Shown here piece after piece: positions 35,625 to 45,706 of a DNA stretch of 64,000 nucleotides. Location: NCBI RefSeq assembly GCF_000218235.1, contig NZ_GL945017.1, positions 1,427,598 to 1,491,597 on the forward strand, given 5' to 3'. A program made the translations under genes and the position numbers. Position 1 is the first letter of the stretch; the number at the start of each line of letters is the position of its first letter. The notes under the pieces were generated by a model that had not been told where the DNA came from, searched no databases, and saw only the letters and a list, made by a program, of their open reading frames with translations. Source of the DNA: Hallella multisaccharivorax DSM 17128 (lineage in GTDB: Bacteria; Bacteroidota; Bacteroidia; Bacteroidales; Bacteroidaceae).

Positions 35625-36698
35625 ATGAAACAGCGATACCTTTTTATTGACCGTGACGGAACCCTTATAGAGGAGCCTCTCGATGAGCAAATAGATAGTT
35701 TTGCCAAGCTGAGGTTTGTGCCTTCTGTCTTCCGCAACTTAAGCTTCATTCAGCGTCATCTCGACTTTAAGCTTGTTATGGTATCCAATCAAGATGGCTT
35801 GGGGACTTCAGCATTCCCCGAGGAACATTTCTGGCCAGTTCAAAATTTTGTCATTGAAACCCTGAAGGGTGAAGGCATCGCTTTTGACGATATCCTTATC
35901 GACCGTCACTTCCCAAGAGACGGTTCGCCTATGCGTAAGCCAGAAACGGGAATGGTGGAGAAATATATAAAAGATGCGGCTGTCGACATGGCTCATAGCT
36001 ATGTTATCGGAGACAGGGAGAGCGACGCGCAACTTGCGAATAATATGGGGTGTAAGTCACTTATCCTAAGAAAGGACGGCATGACATGGGACAAAATTGC
36101 AGAGATTCTATTTGCTGGCGAACGCATTGCAGAAATTCGCAGAACGACAAAAGAAACGGATGTTTATGTGCGACTTAATCTTGACGGCTCTGGGAAAAGT
36201 GATGTTTCTACGGGGATCGGTTTCTTTGACCACATGCTGGAGCAGATAGGCCATCATGGAATGATTGACATCACTGTTCACACAAAAGGTGATTTGTATG
36301 TGGACGAGCACCATACCATAGAAGACACCGGACTTGCTTTAGGCGAATGCATTCTTAAAGCGCTTGGAGACAAGCGCGGTATCGAACGGTATGGCTTTTG
36401 TCTTCCAATGGACGATTGCCTTTGCCGGATTGCATTGGACTTTGGTGGCCGTCCATGGCTCGTATGGGATGCAGAGTTCAAACGAGAGAAGATAGGAGAA
36501 ATGCCCACCGAGATGTTCTTTCATTTCTTCAAGAGCCTGAGTGATGCTGCGAAGATGAATCTTAATATCAAGGCTGAAGGGACCAATGAACATCATAAGA
36601 TTGAAGGTATCTTTAAGGCATTGGCACATAGTTTGAAAATGGCAGTCAGACGGGACATCAATCACTTTTACTTACCCTCATCAAAGGGTATGTTGTAA
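35625..36698 (+). CDS. hisB: Bifunctional histidinol-phosphatase / imidazoleglycerol-phosphate dehydratase
   Basis: Catalyses two steps of histidine synthesis. The ATG at 35625 ([13 protein letters not shown]) is preferred over an in-frame TTG two codons earlier. The N-terminal HAD phosphatase has the nucleophile in DRDGT (Asp9, Asp11) and the motif [10 protein letters not shown]; the C-terminal IGPD domain from about residue 170 has the metal-binding His motifs [23 protein letters not shown] and NEHHKIE. The fused form is found in some Bacteroidota and Proteobacteria. No other his genes are adjacent. Confidence 0.95.
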   Translation: MKQRYLFIDRDGTLIEEPLDEQIDSFAKLRFVPSVFRNLSFIQRHLDFKLVMVSNQDGLGTSAFPEEHFWPVQNFVIETLKGEGIAFDDILIDRHFPRDGSPMRKPETGMVEKYIKDAAVDMAHSYVIGDRESDAQLANNMGCKSLILRKDGMTWDKIAEILFAGERIAEIRRTTKETDVYVRLNLDGSGKSDVSTGIGFFDHMLEQIGHHGMIDITVHTKGDLYVDEHHTIEDTGLALGECILKALGDKRGIERYGFCLPMDDCLCRIALDFGGRPWLVWDAEFKREKIGEMPTEMFFHFFKSLSDAAKMNLNIKAEGTNEHHKIEGIFKALAHSLKMAVRRDINHFYLPSSKGML

Positions 36699-36717
36699 GG
36701 GAAATCTTCCTTTGAAG

Positions 36718-37593
36718 CTATTCTTCCTCATCGTGGCCAATAGTCAATTGTAATAAATCATAATAAGAGCCATTGTAGATATTCAGGTCAACATGCCCAT
36801 TGATTCCTGGCAGCACACCTGTATCAGTGTGTTGCCAGAATTTCCATTTGCCTTTATACTCTACTTTATCAACATAATAGTGAGCAATCCAATAAGGATA
36901 GTCATCAAAGACAGGATCTGACAGATATTTTTCCTTGAAATTATGATAGGTGTAGATAATTGGCTTAACATGATATTTGTCTTCAACAATGTGGAGCCAT
37001 GAAAGCACATCGGTTTGGAAATCTTCTATACTTTGATCGGAGGGCTTATGCTCAATGTCAAGTACTGGTGGCAGATCCCCATCTTTAAGGTGTACCTCTT
37101 TCAAGAAGAAATATGCCTGAGACCGAGCCGGAGATTTCGTACTCCAGAAATGGTATGCTCCCCGCACAAAGCCATATTCGCGTGCTTGATAAAAGTTATC
37201 ATTGAAATTAGGATCGACCTTCGAAGAGCCTTCTGTCGCCTTGATAATAATGAACCGGAGTGGACAACCGTCTATCAGAGCATTGGAACGTAATCTGTCC
37301 CAATCAATTTTCCCCTGATACCTTGAAATGTCAATCCCATGTATCTCATATCCTTCTGGGTACTTGACATCACCATAAAAAGCACGCCACCGAAATCCAG
37401 TGGGGCCTACGAAGAAATACCAAAAAGCCCATATATAGAGGACTGTCACCGTAATGCCGCCGAAAATCCAGGCCTTACCGTATTTCTTCTTGATAAACTG
37501 AAGAGAAGCCAGTCCGTGCCGGTGATAGCCGCCTCTTCTATGAACCTGTCGAGAAGATACAGCTCGCCTACGTACTGGCTTCTTTTTACGCAT
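36718..37593 (-). CDS. GH25 lysozyme-family protein with N-terminal membrane anchor
   Basis: Muramidase-like glycoside hydrolase of family 25. A very basic N-terminal stretch (MRKKKPVRRRAVSSR) is followed by a transmembrane helix at about residues 41-62, so the catalytic domain faces the periplasm as a signal-anchored protein. The GH25 core runs from about residue 84: IHGIDISRYQG (Asp88), KATEG (Glu121) and LDIEH (Asp179, Glu181) are the expected acidic positions. Length 291. It is downstream of hisB on the opposite strand and nine bases after the PPi-PFK gene stop, so they may be co-transcribed. Confidence 0.92.
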   Translation of the reverse strand: MRKKKPVRRRAVSSRQVHRRGGYHRHGLASLQFIKKKYGKAWIFGGITVTVLYIWAFWYFFVGPTGFRWRAFYGDVKYPEGYEIHGIDISRYQGKIDWDRLRSNALIDGCPLRFIIIKATEGSSKVDPNFNDNFYQAREYGFVRGAYHFWSTKSPARSQAYFFLKEVHLKDGDLPPVLDIEHKPSDQSIEDFQTDVLSWLHIVEDKYHVKPIIYTYHNFKEKYLSDPVFDDYPYWIAHYYVDKVEYKGKWKFWQHTDTGVLPGINGHVDLNIYNGSYYDLLQLTIGHDEEE

Positions 37594-37601
37594 TAATACT
37601 C

Positions 37602-39251
37602 TTATTTCTTAGTCTTATTTTCCAAAGATAGGGTCCTGGTATCACGATCACAAACCTCTGCAGGTCCCCAATACTGGATAGGACCTGGATAAACAAAGCA
37701 GGTCTTGTTTGCCCATTCGTCACGATGTGCTTCGAAGGCCTGGAATGGAGCTCCATTAAGCTCAACAAGAGCCTTACGGATCACCGGCTTCATCTCACCA
37801 TTGCGGCGTTCCATGTTCATCATCATAGTGATAGGCACGCCACCCGCCTTCCACTCGTCTGTTGGAGCGGACAGATTCTTAACAATGGCCATATAGCCTG
37901 TTTTACCATTGGCAATCAGGTTGGCAGCACTCACACCAAGCGCATAGCAATAGTCTGCATCAAAGTTGGAAGGAGCCGCACAGCGGCCCTCATAGCCAAA
38001 GAAATGGTGTTGTGCGGCGAACTTACCATTGTATTTGCCTGCCTTCTTCCATTCATCAAGCTTGGTACCAACCATATCTGAGATCAGCTTTTCAGTCTCA
38101 ATAAGCGATACCTGAACGTTTCCATGAGGATCACGATCAAGGGAAAGCTGACGGGCGACACCTTCAGGAAGTGTAGAGAAGGTCTCTGCGTTTTTCTTGC
38201 TGAGATGAGCAAGAATATATTCACGCTGAGCGTCCTTATCCAAATTCTTATAGTCATTGCCATGAGCAGCAAGCAGGTCGTTGAGCTCATCTATTAAGCG
38301 ACCAATAGCAGGAATAAACTCAATGAGACCCTCAGGTATAAGGACCACGCCAAAGTTGTTTCCGTCTTCTGCACGTTTTGCAACCGCAGAGGCAATTTGT
38401 TCTATTATCTGATTGAGAGTCATGTCCTTTGCTTGGATTTCCTCTGAGATGAGACAGATATTGGGTTGTGTCTGAAGAGCACATTCCAAAGCGATATGTG
38501 ATGCTGAGCGTCCCATGAGCTTGATAAAGTGCCAGTACTTACGGGCAGAGTTGGCATCACGCTCAATGTTACCGATAAGCTCTGAATAGACCTTGGTAGC
38601 TGTATCGAAACCAAAGCTGGTCTCAATCTGGTCATTCTTGAGGTCACCATCAATGGTCTTGGGACAGCCAATGACCTGAACGCCATAGTTCTTGGCTGCA
38701 TAGTACTCGGCCAGAACGCATGCATTCGTATTGGAATCATCTCCACCAATAATGACGATAGCCTTGATGTTAAGCTGGCGAATGATCTCCAATCCTTTTT
38801 CGAACTGATCTTCCTTCTCCAACTTGGTACGGCCTGAGCCAATCATATCAAAGCCGCCCGTGTTACGGTATTGATCCACGAAGTCCTCTGTCAGCTCCAT
38901 ATAGTTATGGTCAACAAGTCCGCCCGGACCCATCAAGAACCCATAGACTTTGTTGTTGGAATTCATCTTTCTTACGGCATCAAAGATACCGCAGATAACG
39001 TTGTGTCCGCCAGGAGCTTGTCCGCCAGAAAGAATAATACCGACGTTCATTTCATTTTTAGCTTTCTTGTCACCAGGCACGAACTCTATCAACGGCATCC
39101 CATACGTATTGGGGAAAAGCTTCTTGATTTTCTCCTGGTCTCCTACACTCTGAGTAGGCTCGCCTTCCTTGACTTTAACGGCACTCTGCAGTCCCTTGGG
39201 GAGTTTGGGTTGGTACTGTGCACGTGCTTTCTGCAAAAGACTTGTTTTCAT
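37602..39251 (-). CDS. pfp: Pyrophosphate-dependent 6-phosphofructokinase
   Basis: Reversible phosphorylation of fructose-6-phosphate using PPi, a glycolytic step common in Bacteroidota. At 549 residues it is the long type. SGGQAPG (75-81) and GGDDSNT (169-175) are the PPi-type nucleotide-binding motifs, with the Asp replacing the Gly of ATP-dependent enzymes; PKTIDGDLK (197-205) carries the catalytic Asp and the PPi-type Lys. Consistent with the glycolytic genes pgk and pyk at the end of the window. Confidence 0.95.
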   Translation of the reverse strand: MKTSLLQKARAQYQPKLPKGLQSAVKVKEGEPTQSVGDQEKIKKLFPNTYGMPLIEFVPGDKKAKNEMNVGIILSGGQAPGGHNVICGIFDAVRKMNSNNKVYGFLMGPGGLVDHNYMELTEDFVDQYRNTGGFDMIGSGRTKLEKEDQFEKGLEIIRQLNIKAIVIIGGDDSNTNACVLAEYYAAKNYGVQVIGCPKTIDGDLKNDQIETSFGFDTATKVYSELIGNIERDANSARKYWHFIKLMGRSASHIALECALQTQPNICLISEEIQAKDMTLNQIIEQIASAVAKRAEDGNNFGVVLIPEGLIEFIPAIGRLIDELNDLLAAHGNDYKNLDKDAQREYILAHLSKKNAETFSTLPEGVARQLSLDRDPHGNVQVSLIETEKLISDMVGTKLDEWKKAGKYNGKFAAQHHFFGYEGRCAAPSNFDADYCYALGVSAANLIANGKTGYMAIVKNLSAPTDEWKAGGVPITMMMNMERRNGEMKPVIRKALVELNGAPFQAFEAHRDEWANKTCFVYPGPIQYWGPAEVCDRDTRTLSLENKTKK

Positions 39252-39288
39252 TGATTTGAAATTGAATGTAATGAATGAATCTATGTTG

Positions 39289-39296
39289 CAAAAGTA
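39289..39296 (-). promoter_or_regulatory. -7 element of pfp
   Basis: Reads TACTTTTG on the minus strand, 37 bases before the start at 39251; TTTC (3 of 4 to TTTG) lies 19 bases further upstream. Confidence 0.5.
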
Positions 39297-39390
39297 ACGT
39301 TTTCTGATGAGATAAGAAAAGAAATAGGCAATAAAACATTATTTTTATCTTTTTTAGAGCCCATCGCATTGTGGTTACGTTTTTTTTATC

Positions 39391-39398
39391 TATCTTTG
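39391..39398 (+). promoter_or_regulatory. -7 element of the 39437 gene
   Basis: TATCTTTG, followed by the ATG at 39437 after 38 bases; ATTG 19 bases upstream resembles the TTTG box. Confidence 0.55.
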
Positions 39399-39436
39399 GG
39401 CTTGATAAAAGTACATTAATCACCACCTTTTCAATT

Positions 39437-39709
39437 ATGGCAAATAAAAGATATCTAAAGCGCACTATTAATTACATAACCAGTGAGCTTTTCGCAGAGA
39501 CAATGGCTGCTGTGATTTACAATGACAAGACCAATAAAGAGGCAGGAGATAACCTTCTGGCTTCTATCATCCTTACACGCGATGACTTTATTAAGCGTGT
39601 CTCACACCCTGAGCCAGGCTTGGCACCCAATAAATATTTCAAGACCCTCATTAAGGACTTTAATAATAGCATGTCGGAAATCATCGATAGAATCAATAAT
39701 TTAGGTTAA
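39437..39709 (+). CDS. Small hypothetical protein (90 residues)
   Basis: Starts MANKRYLKRTINYITSELF; the longer frame from 39371 overlaps the promoter and is rejected. No signal peptide or membrane segment; predicted mostly helical and slightly basic. The pattern resembles small conserved Bacteroidota proteins found beside acyltransferase genes. It precedes the PlsC-like gene by 10 bases, so the two form an operon. Function unknown. Confidence 0.75.
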   Translation: MANKRYLKRTINYITSELFAETMAAVIYNDKTNKEAGDNLLASIILTRDDFIKRVSHPEPGLAPNKYFKTLIKDFNNSMSEIIDRINNLG

Positions 39710-39719
39710 CATTCTTAGC

Positions 39720-40274
39720 ATGATAAAAAAGATTTGCAGTTGGCTTCTATTCAAACTATTTGGATGGAAGCTCAATGTCACTGTAGGCTTTCCAGAAAAG
39801 TTTATCATTGCTCTTGCTCCACACACCAGCAATTGGGATTTTGTGCTGGGAGTACTCTATATGTATTCTCAAGGAATCAAGATAAACTTTTTAATGAAGA
39901 AAGAGTGGTTTTGCGGGCCATTGAATCCACTTTTCACCAGATTGGGTGGTATTCCTGTCATCAGGTCGAGGCATTCAAGCCTGACAGATCTTTTGACAGA
40001 AGAGGCGCGCTCGCACGATGCGTTTCGTCTGTGTATCACACCAGAAGGCACAAGATCAATTAATCCGGACTGGAAACATGGCTTTTACTATATAGCTCTT
40101 AAGGCTAACATCCCCATTCTTCTGTATGGGATCGATTACGAAAAGAAGCTCATTCAATGTACCAAGAGCTTCATCCCGACCGGAGACATTGATAGGGAAA
40201 TGAAAGATGTAAAACTCTATTTCAAGGATTTCAAGGGAAAGCACCCCGAGAAATTTACAATTGGTGAGGTGTGA
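39720..40274 (+). CDS. PlsC-like lysophospholipid acyltransferase
   Basis: 184-residue member of the LPLAT family. The catalytic HX4D motif is HTSNWD (His35-Asp40), and the acceptor-binding PEGTRS motif is near residues 108-113. A single hydrophobic N-terminal helix anchors it. The short length and the PHTSNWDF form are typical of a Bacteroidota subgroup of 1-acyl-glycerol-3-phosphate-type acyltransferases whose exact acceptor is not settled. Its stop overlaps the upstream GTG of the next long frame, but that start is not used. Confidence 0.88.
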   Translation: MIKKICSWLLFKLFGWKLNVTVGFPEKFIIALAPHTSNWDFVLGVLYMYSQGIKINFLMKKEWFCGPLNPLFTRLGGIPVIRSRHSSLTDLLTEEARSHDAFRLCITPEGTRSINPDWKHGFYYIALKANIPILLYGIDYEKKLIQCTKSFIPTGDIDREMKDVKLYFKDFKGKHPEKFTIGEV

Positions 40275-40324
40275 CTAAAATAATTTTTAACTATGAGCTG
40301 CTGGACTCAAGAATTCGTGAGCGA

Positions 40325-43294
40325 ATGAGATACTTTATTGCTATATGCACCTGTTTCTTTCTGTCTTTAGAAGGTTTGCAGGCACAAAAGACGAGCCTGG
40401 AGGCAAGGGCCAAAAACGCGATGGACGCGTATTTTGCAACTTATCCCCATATTGAAAGTATGTCTCAGCCACCCAGACTTGAAAAACTATTTATTGACAC
40501 CAATAGTCAATCTGTTACCATTACGGCCTCCAGTAGTTTTGCGCAACAAGACTTCACCTCAAGTCTCGTGAGGAAAGTCTATAATAGAGTGCAGAAGGTC
40601 CTCCCTCGGCCACTTAATAAATTCAAGATCAGTATATTCATTAATGGAATTCAGCTTGAGCAATATGTTCCTGACTCAAAGCTAAGTCCAAATGAAAGTT
40701 GGAATCTATGGGGAGCTCTTGATTATAAAGGCGCTCCATGGGCTGCTAACATATCTTCTCCTGCTAATACTTCCAAAGGTTTGCGAGGGCGACATATCTC
40801 ATTATGGGCTTCTCATGGCAGATATTACGACAACGAGCACAAACTGTGGAAATGGCAACGTCCCTTCCTTTTCTGTACTACAGAGGATCTCTTTACGCAG
40901 ACTATTGTTATCCCGTATCTCATTCCTATGCTTCAAAATGCAGGAGCCGTTGTCTTCACTCCACGGGAACGAGACTGGCAGGAGATGGAATATATTGTTG
41001 ATCCGGATGGAGGACTTAATACTTCCAACTCATGCTACAGCGAATATTCCAGGATAAACAAATGGGAGTCGACCCAACAGCAAGGTTTCGCAGCGCACAA
41101 TGGTCCGTATCAAGATAATGAGAACCCTTTTGCTGCAGGTTCCTCAAAACAAATAAAAACTACAAAGAAAGCAGGTAAAGCGTTTATTAAATGGCAACCT
41201 TATTTCATTAAGCGTGGCAACTATGCTGTTTATGTAAGTTACACGACACTTGACAACAGTATTGATGATGCCCATTACACCGTGTTTCATCAGGGGATCG
41301 CAACAGAGTTCAGAGTTAATCAGCGTATGGGTGGAAGTACCTGGGTCTACCTTGGAACATTTACATTCGATGCAGGGAGCAGTATTGACAACTGTGTCAT
41401 GTTGACCAACCAAAGTCATACTAAAGGCATCGTTACAGCGGATGCTGTACGCTTTGGCGGTGGAATGGGAAATATTGAGAGGGGCGGCTCTATAAGCGGA
41501 TATCCACGTACGCTGGAGGGTGCAAGATACGCAGCGCAATGGGCTGGAGCTCCTTATGATATTTATGGAGGAAAGAAGGGGTTAGATGATTACTCAGACG
41601 ACATCAATACGCGCTCTTTGATGTCTAACTGGTTGTCGGGAGGCTCCGTATATAACCCCGTGCAAGATGGTAAAGGTGTTCCTATTGAACTATCTCTCGC
41701 TGTCCACAGTGATGCAGGCTATGCTTCAGATGGAAAAACACGTTGGGGCAGTCTGGCCATTTGCACCACCGACTTCAATGATGGGCAACTCGCAAGTGGT
41801 GTCACACGGCAAGCTTCAAAGATATTTGCCGGTAATCTTCTCAATAACGCCGTCAGAGATTTGAGTAATAAATATGACGTATGGCCAAAAAGGTATTTGT
41901 GGGATCGTAACTATTCTGAGACACGTCTCCCTGGTTTTCCTTCTGCTATTATCGAGACAATGTCGCATCAGAATTTCCCAGATATGCTATTGGGACAAGA
42001 TCCCAATTTCAAGTTTGACTTTGCTCGTTCGCTCTACAAAACCATAGCGCGTTTTATTAACGGCATGCATGGTCATCCTACTGTTATTGAGCCTTTACAG
42101 CCTCTGAATGTGGCCATCAGCCTCAAAGGCGACCAAGCCACATTAAGTTGGTCTCCTCAAAAAGACTCACAGGAGTCCACTGCAACCCCTACATACTTTA
42201 TTGTGTATACGGCAGTAGGTAATGGTGGCTTTGATAATGGTGTTAAAACCAATCGTACTACCTTTCATATAGATCTTGAGCCCGGCATTCCCTATCATTT
42301 TAAAGTCACGGCAGGAAACCGAGGCGGGGAGAGCTTCCCATCAGAGACAGTATCGGCCGTATATGAGCCAAAAGCCTTAAAAACGATATTGGTCATCAAC
42401 GGTTTCCATCGATTGTCAGCACCCGCCGTTATTAATGATGGAAAACAACAGGGATTCGATTTGGATTCAGACATAGGTGTTTCTTATGGGCTGACAGCAG
42501 GATGGAGCAGCAAGCAATATTCATTTGACATGACGCAGATGGGCAAAGAAACGAGTTCCGGTCTTGGCTACAGTGGAAACGAGCTTGCCGGGCACTTTGT
42601 TGCTGGCAATGATTTTAACTATATCATTGATCATTGTGAAGCTATCGCTTCTGCCCACCAATATAATGTAGTTAGTTGTTCGTCTAAAGCTGTTGAGACA
42701 GGTATTGTCAATCTCAACAATTACGATGCTGTCGATCTCATCTTAGGTTTAGAAAAGTTTACTCCAAATCAGACACGATATTACAAGACATTCCCACCAG
42801 AGATGATGCAAAAGTTGACGGAATATACTGCAAAGGGTGGAAAGTTGCTTGTCAGTGGCGCCTACATCGGATCAGATAATTGCATTCTTCCTTCAATGGA
42901 TGACGAGGAAGGTACCACAAAGCCTCGATCTGATAACAGTCAATGGCTCAGTCAGACCCTGCACGTCAGTTGGAGTGGGACTATTAAGACAGACACTATT
43001 CAAGATATCAATGGACTTGGGCTGGATAACTTACATATATATAAGACACCCAATGCTGACCACTATTGTGTGCAGTTTGCGGATAAGCTCTCCCCTACCT
43101 CTGATGCTTTCTGCGCAATGCAATACGGTGATGGCAGTCCAGCTGCCGTTGCTTTTGATGGACATCAGACATCAAGGGCATCAAGACAAGTCTCGCGAAC
43201 TTTCGTGATGGGATTCCCTTTCGAAAGTATCATGGATAAGCCAATTCGTGCAGTCATCATGAAAGGAATCCTTGCTTTCCTTTTTCGTAATTAG
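40325..43294 (+). CDS. Large secreted protein with golvesin/Xly-type and fibronectin III domains
   Basis: The ATG at 40325 gives a clear signal peptide (MRYFIAICTCFFLSLEGLQA); a GTG at 40271 would bury it. The 989-residue protein carries, in order: an unknown beta-rich N-terminal region, a golvesin/xanthan-lyase-type beta-sandwich at about residues 275-375 (GNYAVYVSYTTLDNSIDDAHYTVFHQG), an N-acetylmuramoyl-amidase-like or hydrolase-like region (SLAVHSDAG; PSAIIETMSHQNFPDM), a fibronectin type III domain at about 590-680, and a C-terminal alpha/beta region. Likely periplasmic or surface-exposed and involved in cell wall or glycan metabolism. No T9SS C-terminal signal is clear. Confidence 0.82.
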   Translation: MRYFIAICTCFFLSLEGLQAQKTSLEARAKNAMDAYFATYPHIESMSQPPRLEKLFIDTNSQSVTITASSSFAQQDFTSSLVRKVYNRVQKVLPRPLNKFKISIFINGIQLEQYVPDSKLSPNESWNLWGALDYKGAPWAANISSPANTSKGLRGRHISLWASHGRYYDNEHKLWKWQRPFLFCTTEDLFTQTIVIPYLIPMLQNAGAVVFTPRERDWQEMEYIVDPDGGLNTSNSCYSEYSRINKWESTQQQGFAAHNGPYQDNENPFAAGSSKQIKTTKKAGKAFIKWQPYFIKRGNYAVYVSYTTLDNSIDDAHYTVFHQGIATEFRVNQRMGGSTWVYLGTFTFDAGSSIDNCVMLTNQSHTKGIVTADAVRFGGGMGNIERGGSISGYPRTLEGARYAAQWAGAPYDIYGGKKGLDDYSDDINTRSLMSNWLSGGSVYNPVQDGKGVPIELSLAVHSDAGYASDGKTRWGSLAICTTDFNDGQLASGVTRQASKIFAGNLLNNAVRDLSNKYDVWPKRYLWDRNYSETRLPGFPSAIIETMSHQNFPDMLLGQDPNFKFDFARSLYKTIARFINGMHGHPTVIEPLQPLNVAISLKGDQATLSWSPQKDSQESTATPTYFIVYTAVGNGGFDNGVKTNRTTFHIDLEPGIPYHFKVTAGNRGGESFPSETVSAVYEPKALKTILVINGFHRLSAPAVINDGKQQGFDLDSDIGVSYGLTAGWSSKQYSFDMTQMGKETSSGLGYSGNELAGHFVAGNDFNYIIDHCEAIASAHQYNVVSCSSKAVETGIVNLNNYDAVDLILGLEKFTPNQTRYYKTFPPEMMQKLTEYTAKGGKLLVSGAYIGSDNCILPSMDDEEGTTKPRSDNSQWLSQTLHVSWSGTIKTDTIQDINGLGLDNLHIYKTPNADHYCVQFADKLSPTSDAFCAMQYGDGSPAAVAFDGHQTSRASRQVSRTFVMGFPFESIMDKPIRAVIMKGILAFLFRN

Positions 43295-43394
43295 TGGTAA
43301 AGCGAAACTACCAGGCTATCCGAAATTGAGAATTACTCTTCCATCATCCGATAATAATAACTTCATTTACAAATAACGATTAACTTCAAATACT

Positions 43395-43733
43395 ATGAAA
43401 ATTCAAGCCAATCCATCCGGAACGAGAAGCATCGAAGTAACAGAGAAGCACCTTGCAACTATCGATAAATATTCTCTTCTTCGCAATCTTATCGACAGCA
43501 ATGGCATCATTGACGAGGCGGTGCTTGACAAACTCAAGTTTAATGTCCGTTCGCTACTGGAAGGTACAGCCGGATCTGACCGTGACCTTCTCGACCTGTG
43601 CCTTGATGTGGTTTACAACAACAATATGAAGGCATTTGGTTTGCATGAGCTCGTACTGCTTTACATTAAGTGGAAGAATTCCATCCAACCCAAAGCCAGA
43701 GAAAACGATGATCCAGGCGAAGTGACCGACTAA
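43395..43733 (+). CDS. Small hypothetical protein upstream of the YgiQ-like gene
   Basis: 112 residues, no membrane segment, acidic tail (ENDDPGEVTD). Start MKIQANPSGTRSIEVTEKHLATIDKYSLLRNLIDSNGIIDEAVLDKL. I recognise no domain. It ends two bases before the YgiQ-like gene, with which it is evidently co-transcribed. Confidence 0.7.
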   Translation: MKIQANPSGTRSIEVTEKHLATIDKYSLLRNLIDSNGIIDEAVLDKLKFNVRSLLEGTAGSDRDLLDLCLDVVYNNNMKAFGLHELVLLYIKWKNSIQPKARENDDPGEVTD

Positions 43734-43735
43734 TT

Positions 43736-45706
43736 ATGATGCAGCATCCATACCCACATTCCCAACCCATACTTACTGATTTCCTTCCGACAACGAAGAA
43801 AGAGTGCGAGCTTCGAGGTTGGATACAGCTTGATGTCATCATCTTTTCAGGTGATGCTTATGTAGACCATCCGGCTTTTGGAGCTGCAGTTATTGGTCGT
43901 ATCATGGAGGCTGCCGGTTATAAGGTGGCTATTGTACCTCAGCCTGACTGGCATGGCGATTATCGCGACTTCAAGAAACTTGGGCGACCAAGACTTTTTT
44001 TCGCCATATCGCCAGGTAATATGGACAGTATGGTCAATCGCTATACTGCCAATCGCCGTATGCGTCATGACGATGCCTACAGTCCAGACTCGCGCCACGA
44101 TATGCGGCCCGATTATCCAAGTGTTGTCTATACTAAAATCCTCAAGCAGCTCTTTCCAGATATCCCAGTGGTGCTGGGTGGCATTGAAGCTTCTATGAGG
44201 CGTTTCACACATTACGACTATTGGCAAGACAAACTACTCAAGCCAATTCTCTGTCTTAGCGGGGCCGATTTCTTGCTATATGGTATGGGTGAAAAAAACA
44301 CGGTGGCACTCTGTAATGAGATGGCAGCCGGGAAAAAGATTTGTGAGATTGGCGACATCCCACAAACATCCTTTATGCGCAAAGAAGATGAGATTCCTGG
44401 AGGCATTCATGAAGATGATATTATGCTTCATTCTTATGAGGAATGTCTGCGGGACAAAAAGGCACATGCGGAGAATTTCCGGCATATTGAGGAAGAGTGC
44501 AACCGCATGCACGGTCAGCGCATGCTACAGAAGGTTGGAAACGAATATGTCGTGCAAAACCCTATGTATCCGCCTTTAACAACCGAAGAGTTGGATGCTG
44601 CCTTTGATTTGCCATATACGAGGCTGCCACATCCCAAATACAGAGGCAAGACCATACCGGCGTATGAGATGATCAAGTTCTCCATCAACATGCACCGAGG
44701 GTGTTTTGGTGGGTGTGCCTTCTGTACGATCTCCGCTCATCAAGGCAAGTTTGTAGTATGCCGTTCCAAAGAAAGCATCCTCAAAGAAGCAAAGAAAATC
44801 ATTGCTATGCCCGACTTTAAAGGTTATATTTCAGATTTAGGTGGCCCGTCTGCCAATATGTATGGCATGCATGGGCGCAATCTGAAGGCCTGCGAGTATT
44901 GTCGGCGTCCATCGTGTGTCAACCCTGAAGTATGCCCTAATCTTTTCACGGACCATTCCAAACTATTAGAGATCTACCATGCCGTTGATGCTCTGCCTGG
45001 AGTAAAGAAAAGTTTTGTGGGTAGCGGTGTGCGCTACGACCTTATTTTGCACAAGTCGAGAGACGAAAAATCAAATAAGGCTGCAATACAATACGCGCGA
45101 GAGCTGATTATAAAGCATGTTAGTGGACGGCTGAAAGTGGCTCCGGAAAATACATCGGACCGTGTACTCAAGTTCATGAGAAAGCCGTCGTTCAAACTCT
45201 TTTATGACTTTAAACAGTTGTTTGACAAGATAAATAAGGAAGCAGGATTGCATCAGCAAATCATTCCTTACTTTATCAGCTCTCACCCTGCATGCAGGGA
45301 GGAGGACATGGCGGAACTTGCAGTGATCACAAAAGGGCTTGACTTCCATTTGGAGCAGGTTCAGGATTTTACACCGACTCCGATGACAGTCTCTACCACC
45401 GCTTTCTATACAGGTTATGATCCCTACACGTTGGAGTCTGTCTTCTGTGCGAAGACGCAAAAGGAGAAATTGGCGCAACGCATGTTTTTCTTCTGGTATA
45501 AGCCCGAGGAGAGGCAGGCTATCGAGCGAGAGCTACGTCGTATTGGAAGACCTGATCTCATCAACAAACTCTATGACGGACGCCCCCATCAAGGACGCGT
45601 GAAGTATGATAGCAAAGCGGTTGGTAGTTCGCCGGACATTCCAAAGAGAAAGAAACACACCTCTTTCAATTCTAATTTCTACCCAGAGAATAAGAAAAGA
45701 AGATGA
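43736..45706 (+). CDS. YgiQ-family radical SAM protein
   Basis: 656-residue radical SAM enzyme of the YgiQ family. N-terminal cobalamin-like domain region (about 1-200, KKECELRGWIQLDVIIFSGDAYVDHPAFGAAVIGR), radical SAM core with RGCFGGCAFC near residues 322-331 (CX3CX2C), and a C-terminal YgiQ-specific region rich in basic residues (KKHTSFNSNFYPENKKRR). The reaction is not established for the family. Its stop overlaps the start of the PP2C-TruA gene by four bases. Confidence 0.9.
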   Translation: MMQHPYPHSQPILTDFLPTTKKECELRGWIQLDVIIFSGDAYVDHPAFGAAVIGRIMEAAGYKVAIVPQPDWHGDYRDFKKLGRPRLFFAISPGNMDSMVNRYTANRRMRHDDAYSPDSRHDMRPDYPSVVYTKILKQLFPDIPVVLGGIEASMRRFTHYDYWQDKLLKPILCLSGADFLLYGMGEKNTVALCNEMAAGKKICEIGDIPQTSFMRKEDEIPGGIHEDDIMLHSYEECLRDKKAHAENFRHIEEECNRMHGQRMLQKVGNEYVVQNPMYPPLTTEELDAAFDLPYTRLPHPKYRGKTIPAYEMIKFSINMHRGCFGGCAFCTISAHQGKFVVCRSKESILKEAKKIIAMPDFKGYISDLGGPSANMYGMHGRNLKACEYCRRPSCVNPEVCPNLFTDHSKLLEIYHAVDALPGVKKSFVGSGVRYDLILHKSRDEKSNKAAIQYARELIIKHVSGRLKVAPENTSDRVLKFMRKPSFKLFYDFKQLFDKINKEAGLHQQIIPYFISSHPACREEDMAELAVITKGLDFHLEQVQDFTPTPMTVSTTAFYTGYDPYTLESVFCAKTQKEKLAQRMFFFWYKPEERQAIERELRRIGRPDLINKLYDGRPHQGRVKYDSKAVGSSPDIPKRKKHTSFNSNFYPENKKRR

